Source of the DNA: RZYP01 sp964386405
GTDB taxonomy: Bacteria > Bacillota > Negativicutes > Acidaminococcales > Acidaminococcaceae
Direction of reading: 5' to 3'
Length of the DNA: 19,420 bases
NCBI GenBank assembly: GCA_964386405.1
Contig: CAYLRW010000028.1
Location: 1 to 19,420 of the forward strand
Position numbers and translations under genes: made by a program. The notes under the pieces are model-generated. The model was not told the origin of the DNA. It saw only the letters and a list, made by a program, of their open reading frames with translations, and made no database searches. Of this stretch, positions 1 through 8,300 are shown piece by piece (position 1 is the first letter of the stretch; each line of letters opens with the position of its first letter).

Positions 1-3
1 AAA

Positions 4-2016
4 ATGGAATTTAAAATCAAAGCACCTTTTGAACCGGCAGGCGACCAGCCAGAGGCCATTGCAAAACTTGCCAGCGGCATAGAAAATGGGGCAAGGACAC
101 AAGTCCTTATCGGGGCAACTGGCACAGGTAAAACCTATACCATTGCCCAAGTGATAAATAATGTGCAAAAGCCAACACTGGTTATTGCACATAACAAAAC
201 ATTAGCCGCTCAATTAGCAAGTGAGTTTAAAGCATTTTTCCCAGAGAATGCGGTAGAATATTTTGTTTCCTACTATGATTATTATCAACCAGAAGCTTAT
301 ATTCCACAGACAGATACGTATATCGAAAAGGATGCTTCTATCAATGACGAAATAGATAAATTGCGCCATTCTGCAACCAGTGCTCTTTTTGAAAGACGTG
401 ATGTAATTGTTGTTGCCAGTGTTTCCTGTATTTATGGCTTAGGCGCGCCGCAAGACTATTATGATATGGTGCTTTCACTGCGAATAGGACAACAAATTGA
501 CCGCCAAATCATCTTAAAGAAACTTGTTGAGATTCAATACAGCCGCAATGACATTGCATTTCAACGCGGCACTTTCCGCGTAAGAGGCGACGTGATTGAG
601 GTTATACCAGCGGGGTACAATGAAAAAGCGATTCGTATTGAAATGTTTGACGATGAAGTGGAAAACTTGCTGGAGGTAGACTTGTTGACTGGCGAAGTTT
701 TGACAAGAAGAACGCACGTTGCCATCTTTCCGGCTTCTCACTATGTCACTTCCAGAGATAATCTTGTAAGAGCAATGGATGATATCCGACAGGAGCTGTC
801 AGAACGACTTCAGGAATTAAGGACACAGAATAAGCTTCTGGAAGCACAGCGCTTAGAACAGCGGACGAATTACGATTTGGAAATGATGAATGAAATGGGC
901 TATTGCTCTGGTATCGAAAATTACTCGCGTCATTTAGCCAAACGAAAAGCGGGAGAGCCACCATTCACGCTGGTCAACTATTTCCCGGATGACTTTCTTT
1001 TGGTAATTGATGAATCGCATGTAACTTTACCACAGGTAAGAGCGATGTATGCAGGTGACCGTTCTCGCAAGGCCATGCTAGTCGAGCATGGGTTCCGGCT
1101 TCCTTCGGCCTTTGATAACAGGCCGCTGACTTTTGATGAATTTCAGGAGCAGCGAAAGCAGGCAATTTATGTTTCGGCTACACCAGGAAAATATGAGCTA
1201 GAAGAAGCGGATAAGATTGTAGAACAGATTATCAGACCTACAGGTTTACTTGATCCTGTAGTTGAAATTCGGCCCATCAAAGGACAGATAGACGACTTGC
1301 TGGGTGAAATTCATAAGGTAACAACTGCTGGTGAAAGAATACTGGTTACGACATTGACGAAACGGATGTCCGAAGATTTGACGGAATATCTGAAGAAGGC
1401 TGGCGTCAGAGTCCGTTATCTTCATTCAGAAATAGCTACAATAGAACGCGCTGAGATAATTCATGCTTTACGTGCAGGTGAATTTGATGTCTTGGTTGGC
1501 ATCAACCTTTTGCGAGAGGGCCTTGACTTACCGGAAGTTTCTTTAATTGCTATTTTAGACGCAGATAAAGAAGGTTTTTTGCGTTCTGACACAGCAATGA
1601 TTCAGACAATTGGCAGGGCTGCACGTAATGTAAATGGCCGCGTCATCATGTACGCTGACAGAATGACAGACTCCATGCAAAGAGCCATTGATGAGACCAA
1701 CAGACGTCGCGCCAAGCAGGAAGCTCACAATGTTAAATATGGTATCGTACCACAAACTATCAAGAAACAGGTACGTGAATTGATTAAACTGACGAAAGTC
1801 AGTGAAGACGACACGAGTATTAATTATTCTGTCAAGGAAATCAAGAAGCAATCAGATAAGGAACTTAGCAAACTAGCCAAAGAATTAGAAAGGAATATGG
1901 CTGCTGCTGCTAAAGAACTGGATTTTGAAAGAGCTGCGGAATACAGGGACCGCTTGATCATCGTTAAAGGAGAGCTGGGACAGAAGTTATTGCCTAAAAG
2001 CAACAGGAGAAAATAG
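4..2016 (+). CDS. uvrB: UvrABC excinuclease subunit B
   Basis: DNA helicase-like damage-verification subunit of nucleotide excision repair; it receives damaged DNA from UvrA and then recruits UvrC for dual incision. The 670-residue product has the family's full length. Visible motifs are Walker A GATGTGKT (residues 37-44), the aromatic damage-probing beta-hairpin YYDYYQPEAY (90-99), helicase motif II DESH (336-339), motif VI QTIGRAARN (534-542), and a C-terminal UVR coiled-coil motif (about 625-660) that contacts UvrC. The ATG lies only 3 bases into the window, so its ribosome-binding site and promoter are not visible; the N-terminus MEFKIKAPFEPAGDQP matches the usual family start. The gene abuts uvrA with no gap, so the two are surely co-transcribed. 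SOS control would be expected in many bacteria, but the upstream region that would show a LexA box is missing. Confidence 0.98.
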   Translation: MEFKIKAPFEPAGDQPEAIAKLASGIENGARTQVLIGATGTGKTYTIAQVINNVQKPTLVIAHNKTLAAQLASEFKAFFPENAVEYFVSYYDYYQPEAYIPQTDTYIEKDASINDEIDKLRHSATSALFERRDVIVVASVSCIYGLGAPQDYYDMVLSLRIGQQIDRQIILKKLVEIQYSRNDIAFQRGTFRVRGDVIEVIPAGYNEKAIRIEMFDDEVENLLEVDLLTGEVLTRRTHVAIFPASHYVTSRDNLVRAMDDIRQELSERLQELRTQNKLLEAQRLEQRTNYDLEMMNEMGYCSGIENYSRHLAKRKAGEPPFTLVNYFPDDFLLVIDESHVTLPQVRAMYAGDRSRKAMLVEHGFRLPSAFDNRPLTFDEFQEQRKQAIYVSATPGKYELEEADKIVEQIIRPTGLLDPVVEIRPIKGQIDDLLGEIHKVTTAGERILVTTLTKRMSEDLTEYLKKAGVRVRYLHSEIATIERAEIIHALRAGEFDVLVGINLLREGLDLPEVSLIAILDADKEGFLRSDTAMIQTIGRAARNVNGRVIMYADRMTDSMQRAIDETNRRRAKQEAHNVKYGIVPQTIKKQVRELIKLTKVSEDDTSINYSVKEIKKQSDKELSKLAKELERNMAAAAKELDFERAAEYRDRLIIVKGELGQKLLPKSNRRK

Positions 2017-4860
2017 ATGAAAGAAAAAATAATCGTTAAAGGTGCACGCCAACATAACTTAAAAAATATTACCGTGGAAATACCGCGTGATGAATTAGTC
2101 GTCATAACAGGACTATCAGGGTCAGGTAAATCATCTCTGGCTTTTGATACGATTTATGCTGAAGGACAACGCCGCTATGTAGAATCACTATCTGCATATG
2201 CCAGACAGTTCCTTGGACAGATGGATAAACCAGATGTTGATTATATTGAAGGTTTATCACCTGCAATTTCTATTGACCAGAAAACAACTAGCCATAACCC
2301 TCGTTCCACCGTCGGTACTGTTACTGAGATCTATGATTACCTGCGCTTGCTTTTTGCGCGCGCAGGCGTACCACATTGCCCGAAATGCGGCAAGGTGATT
2401 GAAAGGCAAACCGTGCAGCAAATCGTTGATAAGGTGCTGGCAATGGAGGAAGGAACCAAATTCATGGTTCTTGCACCCTTAGTCAGAGGCCGCAAAGGTG
2501 AGCATCAGAAAATCTTGGAAAACATGAGAAAAGCCGGCTATGTTCGCGTACGTGTAGATGGTGAGGTGCGAACCCTTGAAGAAGACATAGTGCTGGATAA
2601 AAAGAAGAAGCATGACATTGCAGTTGTAATTGACCGCTTGGCCGTTAGAAAAGGTATTACGCAAAGATTGGCAGATTCTGTGGAAACCGCTTTAGGGTTA
2701 GCAGAAGGTCTTGTCGAGATCGAGGTTATCGGCGGCAGTACTTTGATGTTCAGTGAGCATTTTGCCTGCAGTGATTGTGATATCAATTTGCCAGAAATTG
2801 AACCAAGGTTATTTTCTTTCAATAATCCTTACGGTGCTTGCCCTGTTTGTACTGGTCTGGGTATGAAACTCGAAATTGATCTGCGGCTTGTTATTCCTGA
2901 TGGCAGCAAAACTTTTGCCCAAGGAGTAATAGCTGCTGTGAGCAATAATATTAACTCTTATTTTATGAAACAAGTTGCCGCAGTATTAGAAAAATATAAT
3001 TTCACCCTGGATGTCAGCTGGAACGAATTGCCAAATAAATTACAGCAGATAATTCTCTATGGCAGTGATGGCGAAAAATTCGCTTTTCTTTATGAAAATC
3101 TGCAAGGTGAGATAAGACATCATGAAACTGCCTTTGAAGGAGTCATTCCGTTGTTGGAAAGACGGCACAGAGAGGCTATGTCTGAGAGTATGCGCCTGGA
3201 TATTGAAAGTTTCATGACTAGCACTCCTTGCCCGGAATGCCATGGTAAAAGGTTAAAACCAGAGGCTTTGGCAGTTCTTATCGGCGGCAAAAACATCTGC
3301 GATGTAACAGCATTGACAGTGAGAGATTGTATAAAATTTTTTGATACGCTGGAATTGACAGAGAGACAACAAATTATTGCACGTCAGATTTTAAAGGAGA
3401 TTCTTGCGAGACTACATTTCCTTAATGATGTTGGCCTCGACTACCTTACTCTGGACCGCGCTTCCGGGAGTCTATCCGGCGGTGAGGCTCAGCGTATCAG
3501 GTTGGCAACGCAGATCGGTTCGGGCTTGGTTGGCGTTCTTTATATACTGGATGAACCTAGTATTGGTTTGCACCAGCGTGATAACGGCAAACTGCTGGAA
3601 ACGTTGAAACACCTGCGCGATTTAGGCAATACATTGCTGGTCGTCGAACACGATGAAGAAACAATGTATGCGGCTGACCAGATTATTGATATTGGTCCAG
3701 GAGCTGGCGAAAATGGCGGTTATGTCGTAGCGCAGGGAACAGTAGAAGAGATTAAAAAACATCCTAAATCTATTACAGGACAGTATCTAAGCGGCAGAAA
3801 ATTTATTGCGGTACCTAAAGAACGTCGTCAGGGCAACGGCAATTACCTGACGGTCAAAGGCGCGCGTGCTAATAACCTGAAAAATATTGATGTAGCTTTT
3901 CCTTTAGGTGTTTTGACTGTAGTTACCGGTGTTTCCGGCTCCGGCAAAAGCACTTTAGTTAACGACATCCTTTACAATGCGCTTGCTGCCAAACTGCACG
4001 GCGCCCGCCTTCATGCAGCTGAGCATGAGGCTATTCTTGGTCTGGAGAATGTCGATAAGGTCATTAATATCGACCAGTCGCCGATAGGTCGCACGCCAAG
4101 ATCTAACCCTGCTACGTATACCGGTGTTTTTGACTTTATTCGCGAATTGTTCAGTAACAGTAACGAAGCAAAAATGCGTGGTTATAAGCCGGGCCGCTTC
4201 AGCTTTAATGTTAAGGGAGGCAGATGTGAGGCCTGCCGCGGCGACGGCATGAACAAAATAGAAATGCACTTCTTACCGGATGTTTATGTGCCCTGTGAGG
4301 TTTGCAGCGGATCCCGGTATAATAGAGAAACCTTGGAAGTGCATTACAAAGGGAAAAATATTGCGCAAGTTCTGGATATGACTGTTTCAGAGGCCTGTGA
4401 GTTTTTTAAAAACTTACCGCGTATTCATCGTAAAATGGAAGTGCTGGAGGATGTCGGCTTAGGTTATATTAGACTGGGTCAGGCAGCTACTACCCTGTCC
4501 GGTGGTGAAGCACAGCGTGTTAAATTGGCAACGGAACTTTCACGCCGCAGTACTGGCAAAACGATCTATATTCTGGATGAACCGACTACCGGTCTGCATA
4601 CTGCTGACGTGCACAAATTGTTGGAGGTCTTGCAGCGTTTGGTAGAGGCTGGTGATACAGTTGTTGTTATTGAGCATAATCTTGATGTAATTAAGACTGC
4701 TGATTATATCATAGATCTTGGACCTGAAGGCGGCGATAAAGGCGGAACGCTTGTTGCTACCGGCACACCGGAAGAAGTAGCAAAAAGCAAAAAGTCTTAT
4801 ACAGCAGTTTATATCAAGCAGGTTCTGGATGCAGCGGCTAAGAATGGGTGGACGGAATGA
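2017..4860 (+). CDS. uvrA: UvrABC excinuclease subunit A
   Basis: Damage-sensing ABC-type ATPase of nucleotide excision repair; it acts as a dimer that loads UvrB at lesions. The 947 residues are typical of the family. There are two ABC modules. The first Walker A is GLSGSGKS (residues 32-39) and the second GVSGSGKS (638-645). Each module has its own signature, LSGGEAQRIRLA and LSGGEAQRVKLA, followed by an ILDEP Walker B. Zinc-binding CxxC pairs are visible at CPKC, CSDC, CPVC, CPEC, CEAC and CEVC. The start ATG follows the uvrB stop directly and is preceded by AGGAGA at 2005-2010. The 3' end overlaps the uvrC start, so translation is probably coupled. Nothing looks truncated. Confidence 0.98.
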   Translation: MKEKIIVKGARQHNLKNITVEIPRDELVVITGLSGSGKSSLAFDTIYAEGQRRYVESLSAYARQFLGQMDKPDVDYIEGLSPAISIDQKTTSHNPRSTVGTVTEIYDYLRLLFARAGVPHCPKCGKVIERQTVQQIVDKVLAMEEGTKFMVLAPLVRGRKGEHQKILENMRKAGYVRVRVDGEVRTLEEDIVLDKKKKHDIAVVIDRLAVRKGITQRLADSVETALGLAEGLVEIEVIGGSTLMFSEHFACSDCDINLPEIEPRLFSFNNPYGACPVCTGLGMKLEIDLRLVIPDGSKTFAQGVIAAVSNNINSYFMKQVAAVLEKYNFTLDVSWNELPNKLQQIILYGSDGEKFAFLYENLQGEIRHHETAFEGVIPLLERRHREAMSESMRLDIESFMTSTPCPECHGKRLKPEALAVLIGGKNICDVTALTVRDCIKFFDTLELTERQQIIARQILKEILARLHFLNDVGLDYLTLDRASGSLSGGEAQRIRLATQIGSGLVGVLYILDEPSIGLHQRDNGKLLETLKHLRDLGNTLLVVEHDEETMYAADQIIDIGPGAGENGGYVVAQGTVEEIKKHPKSITGQYLSGRKFIAVPKERRQGNGNYLTVKGARANNLKNIDVAFPLGVLTVVTGVSGSGKSTLVNDILYNALAAKLHGARLHAAEHEAILGLENVDKVINIDQSPIGRTPRSNPATYTGVFDFIRELFSNSNEAKMRGYKPGRFSFNVKGGRCEACRGDGMNKIEMHFLPDVYVPCEVCSGSRYNRETLEVHYKGKNIAQVLDMTVSEACEFFKNLPRIHRKMEVLEDVGLGYIRLGQAATTLSGGEAQRVKLATELSRRSTGKTIYILDEPTTGLHTADVHKLLEVLQRLVEAGDTVVVIEHNLDVIKTADYIIDLGPEGGDKGGTLVATGTPEEVAKSKKSYTAVYIKQVLDAAAKNGWTE

Positions 4861-6683
4861 ATGAGAAGATTTCCAGGGCATTAGCGGTTTTACCTGACAG
4901 GCCTGGTGTTTACCTTATGCGCGATGACAAAGGGAAGATTATCTATGTAGGTAAGGCTGTTGTTCTGAAGAACAGGGTACGCAGCTATTTCAGAAATTTG
5001 GCAGCGCATACGCCAAAAGTAAAGGCCATGGTTGCCAAAATTGATGATTTTGAAACCATTGTTACTGATAATGAGCTGGAGGCACTGATTCTCGAATGTA
5101 ATCTTATTAAGGAACATCGGCCACGCTACAATATAAGTCTCAAGGATGATAAAAGCTATCCATACCTGAAAGTTACAGTGCAGGAGCAATACCCACGAAT
5201 TTATGTCACCAGAAGGATTTTGCGTGATGGTGCCAAGTATTATGGACCATATGCAGATGCAGGCGCTCTGCATGCTACTGTGAAATTAGTCAGAGAATTG
5301 TTTCCTCTGAGGAATTGCCGCAAAATGAATCCGGACAGGCCATGCCTGCAATATCATATTAAACGTTGTCTTGCTCCCTGTGCCGGCTATATAACCCCTG
5401 AAGATTATGGCAAGATGATCAAAGCTGTTCTTATGCTTGTGGAAGGTCGCACCAATGAAGTGGTAAAGGATCTTAAACAACGTATGAAGGAAGCTGCGGA
5501 AGATTATAATTTTGAGGAAGCTGCCAGATTGCGTGACCAACTTCATGCAGTGGACCGGCTTAATGAACAACAAAAAGCAGTTACGGGCGGTGGCGACCAG
5601 GACGCAATTGCTCTTGCCAGTGATGATACAGGCACCTGCCTGCAGATTTTCTTTGTGCGCAGCGGCAAGTTGGTCGGCAGGGACAGTTATTTCCTTAGTG
5701 CCGAAAATAATGGAACTAAAGAAGAAATAATAACGGCTTTTCTTAAACAGTATTATCTAGATGCAACCTTCATCCCACGGGAAATTCTTCTGCAGGTTTT
5801 GCCGGAAAAAGAAGAGTTGGATCTTCTGACTGAATGGCTATCAGAAAAGGCCAAAAGAAAAGTTGAGCTGCTGAAACCACAAAAAGGTTTGAAATATGAA
5901 CTGTTGAAAATGGTTGCGGAAAACGCTGCAAAGAATTTAGCAGAAAGACTTCGCAAAGGCCAGATTTCTCTGAAAAGCGAAGAACAAGCAGCTGAAGACC
6001 TTCGCCTTGCCTTACATTTACCGCAAACATTGGCAAGAATGGACTGCTTTGATATATCCCATACGCAGGGCAGCGAGACTGTTGCCTCTATGGTCGTTTT
6101 TCGTGATGGCAAACCGAGTAAACAGGATTATCGAAGATACAAGCTTCGTTCAACCGAAGGCAAACCGGATGATTTCAAATCAATGCAGGAAGTTGTTTAT
6201 CGGCGCTATCGTGATATCAAAGATTTGCCGAGTCTGGTTATCATTGATGGCGGCAAAGGCCAGCTTAGCTCAGCGCTGGAAGTTATCAGAGGCTTGGGCC
6301 TGCATGAGCTGCCTGTCATTGGCCTTGCTAAGAGAGAAGAAGAAATCTTTGTAGAAGGCGCGCATGAAAGTATTATGCTTTCCAAGGATTCTGATGCCTT
6401 AAAACTTATTCAGCGGATCAGGGACGAAGCACATCGCTTTGCGATAACCTATCACCGCAAGTTGCGTGGCAAAAGAAATCTTGTCTCCATTCTTGATCAT
6501 ATTGAGGGTATTGGACCAAAGCGAAGAGAAGCTTTGTGGAAACATTTTGGTTCGCTCGAAGCAATCAAAACAGCTGAAAAGGAAGATTTGGCAGGCGTAG
6601 CCGGCATGAATAAAGCTAGTGCCCAAAAGATTTATGATTTTTTCCGCATGGACTTAGAGGCAAAAAGAGAAACTATTTTGTAA
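4857..6683 (+). CDS. uvrC: UvrABC excinuclease subunit C
   Basis: Dual-incision nuclease of nucleotide excision repair, recruited by the UvrB-DNA complex. Domains in order are: N-terminal GIY-YIG nuclease (GVY at residues 17-19, YVG at 30-32) for the 3' cut; a cysteine-containing linker; a UVR motif around residues 200-230 that pairs with UvrB; an RNase H-like nuclease domain for the 5' cut (DISHTQG and VIIDGGKGQL); and C-terminal helix-hairpin-helix repeats (IEGIGPKRREAL and VAGMNKASAQKI). The product is 608 residues. I chose ATG 4857, which overlaps the uvrA stop as ATGA and gives the usual MNEKISRAL start; a GTG at 4848 would add three residues and cannot be excluded. It is the last gene of the uvrBAC unit; no terminator hairpin is obvious between it and the next promoter. 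Confidence 0.97.
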   Translation: MNEKISRALAVLPDRPGVYLMRDDKGKIIYVGKAVVLKNRVRSYFRNLAAHTPKVKAMVAKIDDFETIVTDNELEALILECNLIKEHRPRYNISLKDDKSYPYLKVTVQEQYPRIYVTRRILRDGAKYYGPYADAGALHATVKLVRELFPLRNCRKMNPDRPCLQYHIKRCLAPCAGYITPEDYGKMIKAVLMLVEGRTNEVVKDLKQRMKEAAEDYNFEEAARLRDQLHAVDRLNEQQKAVTGGGDQDAIALASDDTGTCLQIFFVRSGKLVGRDSYFLSAENNGTKEEIITAFLKQYYLDATFIPREILLQVLPEKEELDLLTEWLSEKAKRKVELLKPQKGLKYELLKMVAENAAKNLAERLRKGQISLKSEEQAAEDLRLALHLPQTLARMDCFDISHTQGSETVASMVVFRDGKPSKQDYRRYKLRSTEGKPDDFKSMQEVVYRRYRDIKDLPSLVIIDGGKGQLSSALEVIRGLGLHELPVIGLAKREEEIFVEGAHESIMLSKDSDALKLIQRIRDEAHRFAITYHRKLRGKRNLVSILDHIEGIGPKRREALWKHFGSLEAIKTAEKEDLAGVAGMNKASAQKIYDFFRMDLEAKRETIL

Positions 6684-6693
6684 TGATAATTAA

Positions 6694-6722
6694 TTGCGAA
6701 TGCATATGCATTATGTTATAAT
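6694..6722 (+). promoter_or_regulatory. Sigma-A type promoter with extended -10, upstream of rubredoxin
   Basis: The -35 TTGCGA (6694-6699) and -10 TATAAT (6717-6722) are separated by 17 bases, and a TG dinucleotide at 6714-6715 makes an extended -10. The site lies just after the uvrC stop, so rubredoxin and the genes behind it have their own transcription start near 6729. Confidence 0.8.
6699..6712. promoter_or_regulatory. Perfect 14-bp palindrome in the promoter spacer (possible operator)
   Basis: AATGCATATGCATT is self-complementary over 14 bases and lies between the -35 and -10 of the rubredoxin promoter, a position where a dimeric regulator would block RNA polymerase. No specific regulator can be named from the sequence; AT-rich palindromes also occur by chance. 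Confidence 0.4.
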
Positions 6723-6754
6723 AACCACGAAGTTCTTTAAAAGGAGTTGACCTT

Positions 6755-6913
6755 ATGGAGAAATGGACTTGTGTTGTTTGTGGTTATGTGTATGACGAAG
6801 CGGTTGGTGATCCTGACAGCGGTATTGCACCAGGCACAAAATTTGAAGATTTGCCTGATGACTGGGTTTGCCCGGTTTGTGGTGTTAGCAAGGATCAATT
6901 TGAAAAGGCATAA
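6755..6913 (+). CDS. Rubredoxin
   Basis: Small one-iron electron-transfer protein of the cytoplasm, in anaerobes commonly used to feed electrons to oxygen- or peroxide-reducing enzymes. The 52-residue product has the two CxxCG knuckles that bind one iron through four cysteines (Cys6, Cys9, Cys39, Cys42: CVVCGYVYD and CPVCGVSKDQF). It also has the conserved GDPDSGIAPGTKFEDLPDDWVCP core, of which the aromatic Tyr and Trp positions are intact. AAGGAG at 6740-6745 precedes the ATG. The gene has its own strong promoter and is followed by a long hairpin. No partner oxidoreductase such as a flavodiiron protein or rubrerythrin is adjacent, so its electron acceptor cannot be told from this window. Confidence 0.96.
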   Translation: MEKWTCVVCGYVYDEAVGDPDSGIAPGTKFEDLPDDWVCPVCGVSKDQFEKA

Positions 6914-6918
6914 TTCTG

Positions 6919-6952
6919 AGGAAGGATGTTTCGCTTGCGGAGCATCCTTCCT
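6919..6952 (+). terminator. Strong hairpin after rubredoxin (partial terminator or mRNA-stability element)
   Basis: A 10-bp perfect outer stem (AGGAAGGATG with CATCCTTCCT) continues through about five further pairs, some G-U, to a tiny loop. It begins 5 bases after the rubredoxin stop. The downstream bases contain only scattered T's, so termination is probably incomplete; it may set higher rubredoxin expression relative to the two genes behind it. Confidence 0.6.
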
Positions 6953-6977
6953 TCTGTAATAATAGGTGGAGGACATC

Positions 6978-7316
6978 ATGTGCGGATTTTTATTGAGGGT
7001 TGTGGCCCTGGGCTTGTTCTATTTCTTTTTATTTGATGCAACAAGTTCACTTCATATTGTTACTTTAGGCGGCCAGATTTTGGGCAGCAGCATCATTGCG
7101 CTTGCGGCTTCTTTACTGCATACTGCCAGTAAAAAAATATTTGCAAAAAAAACCATACGTGTTGTTTTCGCGACATTTTGCACTGCAGTAATAACCTATT
7201 TGACAATCAAGCTTCTGCCGGGTTATATTATTTCCGATATTGCCGGCGCGACGCTCGTTATTTTGCAAATTTGCCTGGCAGCAGCAATAATTGGTTTATT
7301 AATAGAAGATAGGTAA
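6978..7316 (+). CDS. Small integral membrane protein, YvlD / phage-holin-4 superfamily-like
   Basis: A 112-residue, very hydrophobic protein with four predicted membrane helices, at about residues 3-20, 28-49, 60-80 and 88-108, and short polar loops including KKIFAKK between helices 2 and 3. Size, helix number and the N-terminal GFLLRVVALGLF pattern resemble the YvlD (mycobacterial four-TM phage-holin, superfamily IV) proteins. These are chromosomal membrane proteins of unsettled role; in Bacillus one belongs to an envelope-stress regulon. I assign the family from general resemblance, not from a catalytic motif. The ATG at 6978 is preferred because GGTGGAGG (6965-6972) sits at ideal spacing; a GTG at 6966 lies inside that ribosome-binding site. 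It is followed after 17 bases by the HAD gene. Confidence 0.6.
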   Translation: MCGFLLRVVALGLFYFFLFDATSSLHIVTLGGQILGSSIIALAASLLHTASKKIFAKKTIRVVFATFCTAVITYLTIKLLPGYIISDIAGATLVILQICLAAAIIGLLIEDR

Positions 7317-7333
7317 AAAAGAGAGGTAAAATA

Positions 7334-8149
7334 GTGGGAATTAAGTTAATTGCCAGTGATATGGATGGTACACTACTGAATGATGATGGAAAAATTTCCG
7401 AACGTAATGCGGCAGCGATTCGCAAAGCTGTTGATGCCGGGGTGATATTCACCATTGCTACTGGCAGGATGTATTGTTCGATTGAACCTTATGCTGAAAA
7501 ACTGGGGTTGGATGTGCCGCTGATTGCCTATAATGGCGCTTATGTAAAAGGCTCTTTGTCCAAAGAAGTTTTACATGATTCACCGCTGGATTACGAAACT
7601 TCACTGTCGGTACTTGACTACTGCAGACAGAAAAACTACTATGTACAAGCCTATGTGGACGATACATTATTGGTAAAAGAAGAAACTGATTTTGCTCAAA
7701 TGTATGCAAGTTTCGCAGGCGTAGAATTTGTAGCTTTGGGAGAGCGTTTTTATAGACTGGGCAAAGCACCGCACAAATTGCTTTTAATGACGGCACCAGG
7801 CAGAAATGCAGAAATAAAACAAGAGTTAGCAGAAGAATTTGGCAATAAAATCATGATGACCAATTCTTTCAATGATTTCTTGGAAGTAATTAATCCTGAG
7901 GTAAGCAAGTGGAATGCTGTTAAAGCCTTAGCTGAGCAAAGAGGTATAGATTTGCGTGATACTATGTGTATCGGCGATTCTAATAATGATTTTGAGATGA
8001 TTGCCAGTGCGGGTTTGGGTGTCGCTGTTGCGAATGCTAACGATCGCATCAGGAATGTGGCAAAAATGATAACAGCGGGTAATAATGAAGATGGTGTAGC
8101 AGTTGCCATTGAAACTGTTTTGTCTAAGCAAATAGTAGTTGAAGAATAA
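7334..8149 (+). CDS. Cof-type HAD-IIB family phosphatase
   Basis: Haloacid-dehalogenase superfamily hydrolase of the Cof/YidA type (271 residues), a cytoplasmic magnesium-dependent phosphatase acting on small phosphorylated metabolites; substrates in this family are broad and cannot be predicted here. The catalytic motif I is DMDGT (Asp9 nucleophile, Asp11 acid/base), motif II is the TIATGR segment, motif III is the lysine in EVSKWNAVKAL, and motif IV is GDSNNDFEMI, which binds magnesium. The cap domain lies between motifs II and III, as in class IIB. The start is a GTG preceded by GAGAGG (7321-7326). It shares a transcript with the small membrane protein upstream and ends at a clear terminator, but no functional link between the two is evident. 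Confidence 0.93.
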   Translation: MGIKLIASDMDGTLLNDDGKISERNAAAIRKAVDAGVIFTIATGRMYCSIEPYAEKLGLDVPLIAYNGAYVKGSLSKEVLHDSPLDYETSLSVLDYCRQKNYYVQAYVDDTLLVKEETDFAQMYASFAGVEFVALGERFYRLGKAPHKLLLMTAPGRNAEIKQELAEEFGNKIMMTNSFNDFLEVINPEVSKWNAVKALAEQRGIDLRDTMCIGDSNNDFEMIASAGLGVAVANANDRIRNVAKMITAGNNEDGVAVAIETVLSKQIVVEE

Positions 8150-8162
8150 AAAATAAGGTTGT

Positions 8163-8193
8163 ATAACCGCAGCATTTGCTGCGGTTATTTTTT
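8163..8193 (+). terminator. Rho-independent terminator after the HAD gene
   Basis: AACCGCAGC and GCTGCGGTT form a GC-rich stem (extendable by flanking A-T pairs to 12 bp) with an ATTT loop, followed by a run of six T's (8188-8193). It separates the rubredoxin-HAD unit from the biotin operon. Confidence 0.92.
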
Positions 8194-8202
8194 CATCACA
8201 AG

Positions 8203-8230
8203 GTTAACCAATAATATCATACTGGTTGAC
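8203..8230. promoter_or_regulatory. BirA-type operator, upstream site
   Basis: Inverted half-sites GTTAAC (8203-8208) and GTTGAC (8225-8230) are separated by 16 bases, matching the arrangement of known biotin-repressor (BirA) operators, whose half-sites resemble GTTAAC/GTTTAC with a 14-16 base spacer. The right half overlaps the -35 box of the bio promoter. It is weaker than the downstream site because one half has a mismatch. Confidence 0.55.
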
Positions 8231-8254
8231 GATGTAAAAAGGCAGTGCTATAAT
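8226..8254 (+). promoter_or_regulatory. Biotin operon promoter
   Basis: The -35 TTGACG (8226-8231) and -10 TATAAT (8249-8254) are 17 bases apart, and TG at 8246-8247 gives an extended -10. Transcription is expected to begin near 8261, which is the first base of the downstream BirA-type half-site. Confidence 0.88.
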
Positions 8255-8258
8255 CTAA

Positions 8259-8289
8259 CCGTTAACTAAAATAAATAAAAGGTTTACGG
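8259..8289. promoter_or_regulatory. BirA-type operator, downstream site over the transcription start
   Basis: CCGTTAAC (8259-8266) and GTTTACGG (8282-8289) form an imperfect inverted repeat with a 15-base AT-rich spacer, the layout of BirA operators (the E. coli bio operator also uses GGTTTAC halves). It covers the expected transcription start, and its right half runs into the bioB ribosome-binding site GGAGG (8288-8292). Biotinyl-AMP-loaded BirA would therefore block initiation when biotin is plentiful. birA itself is not in the window. Confidence 0.82.
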
Positions 8290-8300
8290 AGGCGTTTGGA

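Noticed and set aside
4848..4856. GTG at 4848 as the uvrC start
   Set aside because: ATG 4857 gives the classic ATGA overlap with the uvrA stop and the usual N-terminus; the GTG adds only three residues.
6935..6963. Possible promoter TTGCGG...TAATAA before the small membrane protein
   Set aside because: The -35 would be inside the hairpin and transcription would start within or after the ribosome-binding site at 6965-6972.
7750..8175. Long minus-strand open frames opposite the HAD gene and elsewhere (e.g. opposite uvrC, bioA and uvrA)
   Set aside because: They have no ribosome-binding sites or recognisable domains, and they lie antisense to clearly conserved genes.
8163..8300. Riboswitch in the bioB leader
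   Set aside because: The predicted leader is only about 40 bases and is filled by the operator and ribosome-binding site; the inverted repeats fit a BirA operator better than an RNA element.
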